Program-made: the position numbers and the translations under genes
Notes under the pieces: model-generated
Told to the model about the DNA's origin: nothing
Seen by the model: the letters and a program-made list of their open reading frames with translations, nothing else
Databases searched by the model: none
Assembly: GCF_000425645.1 (NCBI RefSeq)
Contig: NZ_AUDV01000008.1
Coordinates: 62,001-126,000, forward strand
Direction of reading: 5' to 3'
DNA: 64,000 nt
Origin: Gaetbulibacter saemankumensis DSM 17032
Lineage (GTDB): Bacteria; Bacteroidota; Bacteroidia; Flavobacteriales; Flavobacteriaceae
Shown: positions 8,634-16,724 of the stretch, one piece after another
Layout: every line of letters starts with the position of its first letter
Position numbering within the stretch: position 1 is the stretch's first letter

Positions 8634-8641
8634 CAAAGGTA
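8634..8641 (-). promoter_or_regulatory. -7 promoter box of the NDH-2 gene
   Basis: The minus strand reads TACCTTTG, a perfect TAnnTTTG, 16 bp upstream of the start codon. It predicts a very short leader of about 10 nt. Confidence 0.5.
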
Positions 8642-8731
8642 ATAAAAGTTATAAATTTCTAAGACTGTAAATTCTTTATTCGAATAAGGTTTCGTAAATT
8701 CGTGGCTTGAAATAACGATTAAAAAATTCTC

Positions 8732-10108
8732 ATGAGTAAATACGATATTATTGTTCTTGGAAGTGGGCCTGGAGGTTATGTAACGGCAATCAGAGCGTCA
8801 CAATTAGGTTTTAAAACTGCTATTGTTGAAAAAGAAAATCTTGGTGGTGTATGTTTAAACTGGGGTTGTATCCCTACAAAAGCATTATTAAAATCTGCTC
8901 AAGTATTTGAATATCTTAAACACGCAGAAGATTACGGTCTTAAAGTTCAGGAGGCCGAACACGATTTTGAAGCCGTTGTAAAACGTAGTCGTGGTGTTGC
9001 TGAAGGCATGAGTAAAGGTGTTCAATTCTTAATGAAAAAGAACAAAATTGACGTTATTAATGGGTACGGTAAACTGAAACCTGGTAAAAAAGTTGACGTT
9101 GATGGAACCGAGTATAGTGCAGATAACATTATTATTGCAACTGGAGCGCGATCACGTGAATTACCAAGCTTACCTCAAGACGGTAAAAAAGTAATTGGGT
9201 ACAGAGAAGCTATGTCTTTACCAAAACAACCTAAAAAGATGATTGTTGTTGGTTCTGGTGCTATTGGCGTTGAGTTTGCATACTTTTATAATTCTATGGG
9301 TACTGAAGTTACCGTTGTTGAATATTTACCAAATATAGTTCCTGTTGAAGACGAAGATGTTTCTAAACAACTAGAACGTTCTTTCAAAAAGAATGGTATA
9401 AAGATAATGACATCGGCCGAAGTAACTAAAGTTGACACTTCTGGCGATGGTGTAAAAGCCACGGTAAAAACAAAAAAAGGTGAAGAAATTTTAGAAGCTG
9501 ATATCATTTTAAGTGCCGTAGGTATTAAGACAAACATCGAAAATATAGGTCTTGAAGATGTAGGTATCGTTGTAGATAGAGATAAAATTTTAGTAAACAA
9601 TTTCTACCAAACAAATATCCCTGGTTATTATGCAATTGGTGATGTTACACCTGGGCAAGCTTTAGCACATGTTGCTTCTGCTGAAGGTATTATTTGTGTA
9701 GAAAAATTAGCAGGACAACATGTAGAACCTTTAGATTATGGCAATATACCAGGTTGTACATATGCTACTCCTGAAATTGCTAGCGTTGGATTAACAGAGA
9801 AACAAGCAAAAGAAAAAGGTTTAGATATTAAAATTGGTAAATTCCCATTCTCGGCGTCTGGTAAGGCTAGTGCCGGAGGAAATAAAGATGGTTTCGTAAA
9901 AGTAATTTTCGATGCTAAATATGGTGAATGGTTAGGTTGTCATATGATTGGGGCCGGTGTAACCGATATGATTGCTGAAGCGGTAGTTGCCAGAAAACTA
10001 GAGACTACAGGACACGAAGTATTAAAAGCAGTTCATCCACACCCTACCATGAGTGAAGCTATTATGGAAGCTGTAGCCGATGCTTACGATGAATGTATCC
10101 ACATATAA
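8732..10108 (+). CDS. lpdA: Dihydrolipoyl dehydrogenase (E3)
   Basis: This 458-residue flavoenzyme reoxidises dihydrolipoamide of the pyruvate, 2-oxoglutarate and branched-chain 2-oxoacid dehydrogenase complexes and of the glycine cleavage system. FAD binds at GSGPGG (10-15). The redox disulfide is CLNWGC (Cys41/Cys46). The NAD-binding segment VVGSGAIGVEFA and the C-terminal catalytic HPHPTMSE motif, which supplies the His-Glu base from the partner subunit, are present. The gene stands alone, with no E1/E2 genes beside it, and ends in a strong terminator. Confidence 0.97.
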   Translation: MSKYDIIVLGSGPGGYVTAIRASQLGFKTAIVEKENLGGVCLNWGCIPTKALLKSAQVFEYLKHAEDYGLKVQEAEHDFEAVVKRSRGVAEGMSKGVQFLMKKNKIDVINGYGKLKPGKKVDVDGTEYSADNIIIATGARSRELPSLPQDGKKVIGYREAMSLPKQPKKMIVVGSGAIGVEFAYFYNSMGTEVTVVEYLPNIVPVEDEDVSKQLERSFKKNGIKIMTSAEVTKVDTSGDGVKATVKTKKGEEILEADIILSAVGIKTNIENIGLEDVGIVVDRDKILVNNFYQTNIPGYYAIGDVTPGQALAHVASAEGIICVEKLAGQHVEPLDYGNIPGCTYATPEIASVGLTEKQAKEKGLDIKIGKFPFSASGKASAGGNKDGFVKVIFDAKYGEWLGCHMIGAGVTDMIAEAVVARKLETTGHEVLKAVHPHPTMSEAIMEAVADAYDECIHI

Positions 10109-10130
10109 GAAAATAAGTTTTCTTTATAAA

Positions 10131-10167
10131 AAACAAAGGCGATTCATTGTATGAATCGCCTTTGTTT
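10131..10167. terminator. Strong bidirectional terminator
   Basis: A 17 bp perfect inverted repeat (arms 10131-10147 and 10151-10167) with a 3-nt loop has A/T runs on both sides. It closes lpdA and can also stop the convergent aroQ transcript. Confidence 0.85.
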
Positions 10168-10227
10168 TTATAATCTCTTTTAAAGAAATTAAACTATTAT
10201 ATTGAAAGTTACCAGTAGTTTTGATCT

Positions 10228-10644
10228 TTATAGAAAACTCTGAATCGCCAAATCATAACTTTTCATACCAAAGCCTAAAATAACTCCTCTGGCATTAGGC
10301 GAAATATACGACTGATGTCTAAATGCTTCTCGACCAAAAGTATTTGAAATATGAACCTCTACCACCGGGGTTTCAATTCCCTTAATCGCATCACCTAACC
10401 CTATTGAGGTATGCGTATAGGCTCCAGCATTTAAAATAATACCGTCATAACTAAACCCTACTTCATGTATTTTATTTATGAGTTCGCCTTCTACATTAGA
10501 CTGATAATATTTAAGTTCTACATTTTTAAATTTCTTCTTTAAACCGTCTAAGTAATCTTCAAAAGTTAAACTACCATATATCTCTGGTTCACGCCTTCCT
10601 AATAAATTTAAATTAGGGCCGTTTATGATGATTAGTTTTTTCAT
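10228..10644 (-). CDS. aroQ: Type II 3-dehydroquinate dehydratase
   Basis: This 138-residue enzyme catalyses the third step of the shikimate pathway. The N-terminal IINGPNLNLLGRREPEIYG motif carries the active-site Asn, Arg and Tyr (in the flexible loop). The C-terminal HISNTFGREAFRHQS segment has the catalytic His and substrate-binding residues. The type II form is a dodecameric cytosolic enzyme, and the length is normal though slightly short. A terminator of the upstream outer-membrane gene separates the two, so aroQ is probably transcribed on its own. Confidence 0.95.
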   Translation of the reverse strand: MKKLIIINGPNLNLLGRREPEIYGSLTFEDYLDGLKKKFKNVELKYYQSNVEGELINKIHEVGFSYDGIILNAGAYTHTSIGLGDAIKGIETPVVEVHISNTFGREAFRHQSYISPNARGVILGFGMKSYDLAIQSFL

Positions 10645-10670
10645 GCCATAAATATATTAAAAAAGGGCAT

Positions 10671-10704
10671 AAAAAAACCGAAGTAATATTACATCGGTTT
10701 TTTT
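10671..10704 (-). terminator. Terminator of the beta-barrel gene
   Basis: The arms AAAAAAACCGA (10671-10681) and TCGGTTTTTTT (10694-10704) form a hairpin lying just downstream of the outer-membrane protein gene on the minus strand and before the aroQ start. Confidence 0.75.
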
Positions 10705-10726
10705 AATTTATAAATGACTTATTTTA

Positions 10727-11332
10727 CTACAACTCAAATACAAGACCTAAATTTATTGCTGAAGTAGAATTTAACAAAGTAAAATCTGTATCAATGATAC
10801 TTATAAATCCACCATAGCCTTGATATTGAATGTACAATTCAGTATTATCTGAAATCACAAATTTGTATCCAATACCTATATTTAAACCAATATCAAAAGT
10901 GCTATCTAAGTCATCTTTAAAATCAAATTCCTCCCCTAAGTAATCGGCTTTGGCACTAGCTAAAAAATTTAGATTTGGGCCGAAATTTAAAAACCAATTT
11001 CTGTTTCGTCCAAAATGCCAATTAGCATTTACCGGTAATGAAATATAGTTTAACTTCTCAACATAGTCATCTCCATCTTGCGTAATTTTAGTTCCTTTAG
11101 AATCATAAAGTAATCCAGATCTTAAGCTCCAGCGATCATTGAAATAGTACTCCACAATAACACCTGCGTTAAATGCTGTCCTTACTTTATTACTTAAATC
11201 TTCAGAACTGGTGTAGTTTGATAAATTCAAACCTATCTGTGGCGCAATTGTAAAATCACCTTTGTCGGACTGAGCTCTTACCCCTGTAAAAGTCAATGCC
11301 GCAATAGCAGTAAAGAATAATAGTTTTTTCAT
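10727..11332 (-). CDS. Outer membrane beta-barrel protein (porin-like)
   Basis: This 201-residue protein has a signal peptide ending in GVRAQ. Alternating beta-strands follow, such as FTIAPQIGLNLSNY and SLRSGLLYDSKG, and the protein ends in a C-terminal Leu after an aromatic strand. The pattern matches the Bacteroidota 'PorT/OmpW-like outer membrane beta-barrel' proteins of about 200 residues with eight strands. It is probably an integral outer-membrane protein of unknown specific role. It has its own terminator and is not clearly linked to neighbours. Confidence 0.8.
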   Translation of the reverse strand: MKKLLFFTAIAALTFTGVRAQSDKGDFTIAPQIGLNLSNYTSSEDLSNKVRTAFNAGVIVEYYFNDRWSLRSGLLYDSKGTKITQDGDDYVEKLNYISLPVNANWHFGRNRNWFLNFGPNLNFLASAKADYLGEEFDFKDDLDSTFDIGLNIGIGYKFVISDNTELYIQYQGYGGFISIIDTDFTLLNSTSAINLGLVFEL

Positions 11333-11502
11333 ATTAATAGTTAATTGGTTTATTTAAAGGTACAACTAATTAATTCATTTATAATTTTAAAGTTGAATAT
11401 TATTTTAACAAAATATAGTGAGTCATTTATACAATAACTTATGCTATCTATTAAATATTTATTAGGAGAATCTTATTCTTAAATTTCATTACTTTTACCT
11501 AT

Positions 11503-12399
11503 ATGAAATGGGAAAACGCTTTAAAAGATTACCAAAATTACCTCAGGATTGAACGCGGTTTATCCGATAATTCTATCGCCAATTATTCGTTAGATATTAA
11601 AAAACTTATTAAGTATTTAGAAGCTCATAACGATGCCATATCACCTGTCGATATTTCTAATGAAAGTATACAGCAATTTATCTATGACACTGCCAAAAAA
11701 GTCAACGCAAGATCGCAATCAAGACTCATTTCCGGTTTGCGAAGTTTCTTTAATTATTTAGTTTTTGAGGACTACAGACAAACAAATCCTTTAGATTTAA
11801 TCGAATCTCCTAAAATTGGGCGGAAATTACCCGATACGCTATCCGAAGAAGAAATTGATCAACTTATTGGCGCCATAGATTTAAGTAAACCCGAAGGTGA
11901 ACGTAACCGAGCTATGCTGGAAACGCTTTATGGTTGTGGTCTACGCGTAAGTGAATTAATTAATTTAAAATTGTCGGATTTATTTTTCGAAGAAGGTTTT
12001 ATTAAGGTCGATGGAAAAGGGAATAAACAGCGCTTTGTACCCATTGTAAGTGTTACGCAAAAGTACATTAACATTTACATAAATGAAATTAGAAACCACC
12101 TAACTATTCAACCCGGACATGAAGATACTTTGTTTTTAAATCGTCGTGGAAAACAATTAACCAGAGCAATGATTTTCACTATTATAAAGCAATTAGCTGC
12201 ATCTATTAGGTTAAACAAGAACATTTCCCCGCATACTTTTAGACATTCATTTGCTACGCATCTATTACAAAATCAAGCCGATTTAAGATCAATACAACTT
12301 ATGCTCGGGCATGAAAGTATTACAACTACCGAAATCTATGTGCATTTAGACAAAAAGCACCTCACAGATGTGGTTGAAAAATATCACCCAAGAAAATAA
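11503..12399 (+). CDS. xerD: Tyrosine recombinase XerD/XerC
   Basis: This 298-residue recombinase has an N-terminal SAM-like core-binding domain (about 1-90) and a catalytic domain. The catalytic residues are Arg148 (GCGLRVSEL), Lys173, His244 and Arg247 (HTFRHSF), His270 (LGHESI) and the nucleophile Tyr279. Length and context (next to rny, and no integrase partners or attachment sites) fit the housekeeping enzyme that resolves chromosome dimers at dif rather than a phage integrase. No dif-like site was recognised here. The gene is closed by a terminator. Confidence 0.93.
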   Translation: MKWENALKDYQNYLRIERGLSDNSIANYSLDIKKLIKYLEAHNDAISPVDISNESIQQFIYDTAKKVNARSQSRLISGLRSFFNYLVFEDYRQTNPLDLIESPKIGRKLPDTLSEEEIDQLIGAIDLSKPEGERNRAMLETLYGCGLRVSELINLKLSDLFFEEGFIKVDGKGNKQRFVPIVSVTQKYINIYINEIRNHLTIQPGHEDTLFLNRRGKQLTRAMIFTIIKQLAASIRLNKNISPHTFRHSFATHLLQNQADLRSIQLMLGHESITTTEIYVHLDKKHLTDVVEKYHPRK

Positions 12400-12403
12400 G
12401 CTC

Positions 12404-12435
12404 AAAAAAAATCCAGCTAATAAGCTGGATTTTTT
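12404..12435. terminator. Bidirectional terminator between xerD and rny
   Basis: The arms are AATCCAGCT and AGCTGGATT, with A-runs on the left and T-runs on the right. The two genes converge here, so both can use it. Confidence 0.85.
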
Positions 12436-12453
12436 ATTAATATATTAAGTTGT

Positions 12454-14028
12454 TTACTTAGCTATGTTTACAGCTCTTGTTTCTCTAATTACAGTAACTT
12501 TAACCTGACCTGGGTAGGTCATATCAGTTTGTACTTTTTGAGAAATGCTAAATGATAAATCTGCTGCTTTGTCATCATCAACTTTTTCACTTTCCACAAT
12601 TACTCGCAACTCTCTACCTGCTTGAATCGCGTAGGCCTTTTTAACACCAGTAAATCCAAAGGCGATATCTTCAAGATCTTTCAAACGTTGGATATAACTA
12701 TCTAGTACCTGGCGTCTAGCTCCTGGGCGTGCTCCTGAAATAGCATCACAAACCTGAATTATTGGTGCTAATAATGATTTCATTTCTATTTCATCATGGT
12801 GAGCTCCAATGGCATTACATACCTCGTCCTTTTCCCCATATTTCTCAGCCCATTGCATACCTAAAATAGCGTGTGGTGTTTCAATATCTACTTCGGCATC
12901 CGGCACTTTTCCAATATCGTGTAGTAACCCAGCACGCTTCGCTAATTTCGGATTCAATCCTAATTCCGCAGCCATCACACCACAAAGTTTTGCTACTTCA
13001 CGCGAGTGCTGTAATAAGTTTTGTCCGTAAGATGAGCGGTACTTCATTCTACCAACCATCTTAATAAGCTCTGGATGTAAATTATGAATTCCTAAATCGA
13101 TAACGGTACGTTTACCTACTTCAATAATCTCCTGCTCTATTTGCTTCTGTGTTTTTTGAACCACTTCTTCAATTCTAGCAGGGTGAATTCTACCATCGGT
13201 TACTAATTTATGTAATGATAAACGAGCAATTTCTCTCCTTACAGAATCGAAACATGATAGGATAATAGCTTCAGGGGTATCATCTACAATAATTTCAACA
13301 CCAGTAGCCGCTTCAATAGCACGTATGTTTCGGCCTTCACGTCCAATAATACGACCTTTTACATCATCGGATTCTATGTTAAATACAGATACACAGTTAT
13401 CAACCGCTTCTTCCGTTCCAATACGTTGAATCGTATTAATGATAATTCTCTTAGCCTCCTGCTCGGCTGTTAATTTCGCTTCTTCCAAAGAGCTCTGAAT
13501 GAATGCCATAGCATCATTTTTAGCCTCACCTTTAAGCGATTCAACTAACTGTTCTTTAGCTTCTTCCGCCGATAAACTAGAAATAATTTCTAATTGTTGT
13601 ACTTGGTTTTTGTGAAGTTTATCTATCTCTTCTTGTTTCTTCTCTAATACATCTAAACGGTGATTATAGTCCTTAATTTTAATCTCTAAATTCTCGTTTA
13701 ATTTTTTAGATTTTGACAATTCGTTTGATACCTGAGATTCTTTATCTCTTGTACGTTTCTCGGCCTCTGCCATTTTCTTATCACGTGATAAGATTACTTT
13801 TTCATGTTCAGACTTGAGTTCTATAAACTTCTCCTTAGCCTGAAGTATTTTATCTTTTTTTATCGATTCGCCTTCGCTTCTGGCTTCTTTAAGTATTAAT
13901 GTCGCATTCTTTTTAGCTTCTTTTAATAGTTTAGAAGCATTTTGTTTTTCCAGGGTTTTCGCGATTATAATCCCTATTACTACTCCTAAAATTACACCTC
14001 CTGCAATTAATATAATTGAGTTATCCAT
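12454..14028 (-). CDS. rny: Ribonuclease Y
   Basis: This 524-residue membrane-anchored endoribonuclease initiates mRNA decay. It has an N-terminal membrane helix (about 4-25), a long charged coiled coil (about 30-200), a KH RNA-binding domain with the GREGRN loop, and an HD phosphohydrolase domain with LLHDIGK as the metal-binding His-Asp. The length matches the family. On the minus strand it lies downstream of zapA and a 6S RNA gene, a conserved order in flavobacteria. It probably shares the transcript that starts near 14870, at least in part. Confidence 0.96.
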   Translation of the reverse strand: MDNSIILIAGGVILGVVIGIIIAKTLEKQNASKLLKEAKKNATLILKEARSEGESIKKDKILQAKEKFIELKSEHEKVILSRDKKMAEAEKRTRDKESQVSNELSKSKKLNENLEIKIKDYNHRLDVLEKKQEEIDKLHKNQVQQLEIISSLSAEEAKEQLVESLKGEAKNDAMAFIQSSLEEAKLTAEQEAKRIIINTIQRIGTEEAVDNCVSVFNIESDDVKGRIIGREGRNIRAIEAATGVEIIVDDTPEAIILSCFDSVRREIARLSLHKLVTDGRIHPARIEEVVQKTQKQIEQEIIEVGKRTVIDLGIHNLHPELIKMVGRMKYRSSYGQNLLQHSREVAKLCGVMAAELGLNPKLAKRAGLLHDIGKVPDAEVDIETPHAILGMQWAEKYGEKDEVCNAIGAHHDEIEMKSLLAPIIQVCDAISGARPGARRQVLDSYIQRLKDLEDIAFGFTGVKKAYAIQAGRELRVIVESEKVDDDKAADLSFSISQKVQTDMTYPGQVKVTVIRETRAVNIAK

Positions 14029-14055
14029 TATTAAATTTAGTTAATATTTATATAT

Positions 14056-14222
14056 AAAAAAGCCTACACCAGCATAAAGTTTTGTATAAACTCCTTAAAA
14101 ACAAGTTTAGGGCTAACAAACTGATCAAGGATCTGCTCAAGGCAGCGTGCTTTTACAATTTAAACTCACCCTTTTTAAAGAATTAACGTTGAGTTTATCA
14201 AAAAAAATAACCAATGTAGGCA
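14056..14222 (-). ncRNA. ssrS: 6S RNA
   Basis: The 220 bp between zapA and rny contains no reading frame but can fold on the minus strand into a long irregular rod. The closing stem pairs GCCTACATTGG (5' end, plus-strand 14211-14221) with the 3' CTGGTGTAGGC (14062-14072), giving 11 pairs including wobbles. A run of U follows. The arms around a central unpaired region and the size of about 160 nt fit 6S RNA, which binds RNA polymerase holoenzyme by mimicking an open promoter. 6S genes sit beside zapA in many bacteria, and between zapA and rny in Bacteroidota. This is recognised from position and shape, not from a covariance search. Confidence 0.82.
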
Positions 14223-14249
14223 GTAACTTTATTTATTTTAAAGAACGTT

Positions 14250-14543
14250 TTAAGAGACCAAATGCGATGTTAATAATTTATCCAGAGCCTTTAATTTATC
14301 TTCTACATGCTCATTAACGTTCGCTTTATCTATAGATTTCTGTTCCACTTGTGCTGCAAATTGTAAGGCACACATGGCTAGTACATCTTGCTTATCTCTA
14401 ACAGAATAGCTCTGTTCAAATTGCCTAATCATTACATCTATATTCTTCGCTGCTTTACGTAACCCCTCCTCTTGACTCGGATCAATAGTTAATGGATACA
14501 CGCGATTAGCTATAGATAGCTTTATTTTAAGCTTTTCTGACAT
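14250..14543 (-). CDS. zapA: Cell division protein ZapA
   Basis: This 97-residue protein binds FtsZ and promotes bundling of protofilaments at the Z-ring. The N-terminal strand-rich part (LKIKLSIANRVYPLTI) and the following helix match the ZapA family, as does a C-terminal coiled coil (about 55-97) for dimerisation. The gene begins 15 bp after a small coiled-coil gene and is followed by 6S RNA and rny. The linkage zapA-ssrS is conserved across distant phyla. Confidence 0.9.
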   Translation of the reverse strand: MSEKLKIKLSIANRVYPLTIDPSQEEGLRKAAKNIDVMIRQFEQSYSVRDKQDVLAMCALQFAAQVEQKSIDKANVNEHVEDKLKALDKLLTSHLVS

Positions 14544-14558
14544 TTACTTCTGTTTACA

Positions 14559-14849
14559 CTAATCAGATAACTGTGTTATACAATGATCAATATCTCTAAT
14601 TAATGCGTTTATTTTAAGCTTTGCTTCTCTTTTATTATCGTTACTACCAAGCATTGAATTCGCAATTTTTAGAGCTTCATACTTTTCTTCCCAATTTGCA
14701 ATGTGCTTCTTTTGGCTTAGAATTTCTTGCTTTGAAGCTTCCAATTCTTCATTCAATTTTAAATTAGCAATTTTTAAAAGTTCTAATTTGCGTAACAGTT
14801 TGCTAATTTTGTTTTCTAAAGAATCTACAATGTCTTCAATATTACTCAT
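14559..14849 (-). CDS. Small coiled-coil protein, candidate ZapA partner
   Basis: This 96-residue protein is almost wholly coiled coil, with heptad-like Leu/Ile spacing from about 5 to 70 and many Lys and Glu. No signal or membrane segment is present. The ATG at 14849 is chosen; one two codons upstream (14855) is equally possible. It lies immediately upstream of zapA. Gammaproteobacterial ZapB is a similar small coiled coil that binds ZapA, so a role in the division ring is plausible, but similarity of sequence was not established. In flavobacteria it is a conserved hypothetical gene at this place. Confidence 0.75.
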   Translation of the reverse strand: MSNIEDIVDSLENKISKLLRKLELLKIANLKLNEELEASKQEILSQKKHIANWEEKYEALKIANSMLGSNDNKREAKLKINALIRDIDHCITQLSD

Positions 14850-14873
14850 TTGCAAATTTCAATACTTATCTCA

Positions 14874-14904
14874 CAAAGTTAACATACCCACCCTGAAATA
14901 ACAA
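14874..14904 (-). promoter_or_regulatory. Promoter of the coiled-coil/zapA/6S/rny unit
   Basis: On the minus strand a TTG (14902-14904) is followed, after 20 bp, by TAACTTTG (14874-14881). This matches the Bacteroidota TTG-N17-23-TAnnTTTG promoter completely. Transcription would begin near 14867, leaving a leader of about 15-20 nt. Confidence 0.7.
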
Positions 14905-15025
14905 TTGTTTTTTCATAAAATTTTATTGTATCGCTTATTGCTAAAAATCAACGAAATGGCTCGAATTTTGCTTTAATCTTGGGATTGTGATTACTAATTA
15001 ATATTTTAGCCGCAACTACTTAGTT

Positions 15026-16714
15026 ATGAAAAGAGCCCTATTTTTTTTACTTACTACCACTATTTTTTGCAAAGCTCAAAATAATTTACCTCAGGATTAT
15101 TTTAGCTTTCCATTAGAAATTACTCCCGTATTAGCCGGAACATTTGCCGAATTACGTTCGAACCATTTTCATTCTGGTTTAGACATAAAGACCCAACAAC
15201 GTGAAGGCTTAAAAGTTAATGCCTCTGCAAATGGTTTTGTTAGTCGCATTAAAGTATCTCATTATGGGTACGGCAAAGCTCTTTATATTGAGCACCCAAA
15301 CGGATATACTACCGTTTATGCTCATTTACAAAAATTTTCACCTGAGATTGAAGCTTATGTAAAGAAACGTCAGTATGCAGCCGAAAGTTTTGAGATTGAA
15401 CTATTTCCAAGAGCTGAAGAATTACCAGTAAATAAAAACGAACTTATTGCTTACAGTGGAAATACTGGTGGCTCTGCAGGTCCGCATCTACATTTTGAAA
15501 TTCGGGATCAAAATCAGCACCCCATGAACCCCATGCTTTTTGGAATTGATGCTAAAGACACGACTAAACCTCACATTAAATCTATTTATGCCTATGCTTT
15601 AAATGACAGTTCATTTGTTAATAATTCCAATAGTAGACAGCAAATAAGATTAATTCCTTTACAAAATGGTGATTACACCACAGAAAGTATTCAAGCCATT
15701 GGAGACATAGGATTCGGTATTGAAGCTAACGACCGTCAAGATTATGCTCCAAATTCAAATGGTGTAGACAACATTCAAACTTTTTTTAACGGCACTCAGA
15801 ATTTTGAAATTGATTTCAAAAAATTCTCCTTCGACGAATCATCTCACATCAATCAACTTATTGATTATGGACATTACACCCAATCTAAAAAACGAATTCA
15901 AAAATTATTTAAAATAAATAACGATCTTAGTTTATACAAATTAGCTATAAATGATGGTTTTTTAAATATTCAGGACAGCACCAATTCTGTATATAAAATT
16001 AAAGTTAAAGATTACAAAGATAACGAAACGACAATAACAATTAATATAGAAGGAAAACATAGTGAGTTAAACATTCCTTATGAAGAAAAAACCACTCCAT
16101 ATCATATCTTAGCCAATCAGCCCACAAATTTAAAAGCCGGAAATGTTTCTGTTGATTTTTATAGAAATACTTTTTATGAAGATTTTTATATTGATTTTGA
16201 AGTTTATAACGATACGCTTAAGTTACATGATGACGTTTTACCTACTAAACGTAATTTTACCATAACCTTCGATATTAGTAAGTATCTAGATAAAGACAAA
16301 AGTAAATTGTTTATTTCACGATTAGTGGGATACAAAAAAAACTATCCGGTATATTCTGGATCTAAAATTAAAGGAAATATGATTTCCACAAATACAAAAA
16401 CATTGGGAACCTATGCTCTTTCAGTCGACTCGACACCTCCAACTATAAAATTCCGTAATTTTAAAAACGGACAGTGGATAAGTAATTACAGGTATTTAAA
16501 GTTGAAAATTGATGACAAAGATTCTGGTATTTCAAACTATCGTGCAACCGTAAATGGCAAATGGATTTTAATGGAATATGATTACAAAACAAACACGCTA
16601 ACACATGACTTTCATGATGGAATCGTTACAGACGTAAAAAATAATTTAAAAGTAATTGTTACTGATAATGTGGGAAATAGTACTACATTTGAATCTGAGT
16701 TCTATCGAAAATAA
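15026..16714 (+). CDS. M23 family metallopeptidase (secreted)
   Basis: This 562-residue protein has a signal peptide (to CKAQ). An LytM/M23 zinc endopeptidase domain in residues about 40-175 has HSGLD as the first zinc motif and HLHFE as the last. Such domains cut peptide cross-links of peptidoglycan. A long beta-rich C-terminal region of about 380 residues of unknown fold follows and may bind the wall or regulate activity. The two zinc motifs are intact, so it should be active. The TonB-receptor gene starts within a few bases of its stop, suggesting co-transcription. Confidence 0.9.
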   Translation: MKRALFFLLTTTIFCKAQNNLPQDYFSFPLEITPVLAGTFAELRSNHFHSGLDIKTQQREGLKVNASANGFVSRIKVSHYGYGKALYIEHPNGYTTVYAHLQKFSPEIEAYVKKRQYAAESFEIELFPRAEELPVNKNELIAYSGNTGGSAGPHLHFEIRDQNQHPMNPMLFGIDAKDTTKPHIKSIYAYALNDSSFVNNSNSRQQIRLIPLQNGDYTTESIQAIGDIGFGIEANDRQDYAPNSNGVDNIQTFFNGTQNFEIDFKKFSFDESSHINQLIDYGHYTQSKKRIQKLFKINNDLSLYKLAINDGFLNIQDSTNSVYKIKVKDYKDNETTITINIEGKHSELNIPYEEKTTPYHILANQPTNLKAGNVSVDFYRNTFYEDFYIDFEVYNDTLKLHDDVLPTKRNFTITFDISKYLDKDKSKLFISRLVGYKKNYPVYSGSKIKGNMISTNTKTLGTYALSVDSTPPTIKFRNFKNGQWISNYRYLKLKIDDKDSGISNYRATVNGKWILMEYDYKTNTLTHDFHDGIVTDVKNNLKVIVTDNVGNSTTFESEFYRK

Positions 16715-16724
16715 ATTTATTCTT

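Noticed and set aside
11503-12399. XerD as an integrase of a mobile element
   Set aside because: It is full length, has housekeeping neighbours (rny, zapA), and no attachment sites, excisionase or cargo genes are present.
16656-16724. Longer TonB-receptor start at ATG 16656
   Set aside because: It overlaps the M23 gene by 59 bp and puts a non-signal stretch before the signal peptide. A TTG at 16725 gives a normal N-terminus.
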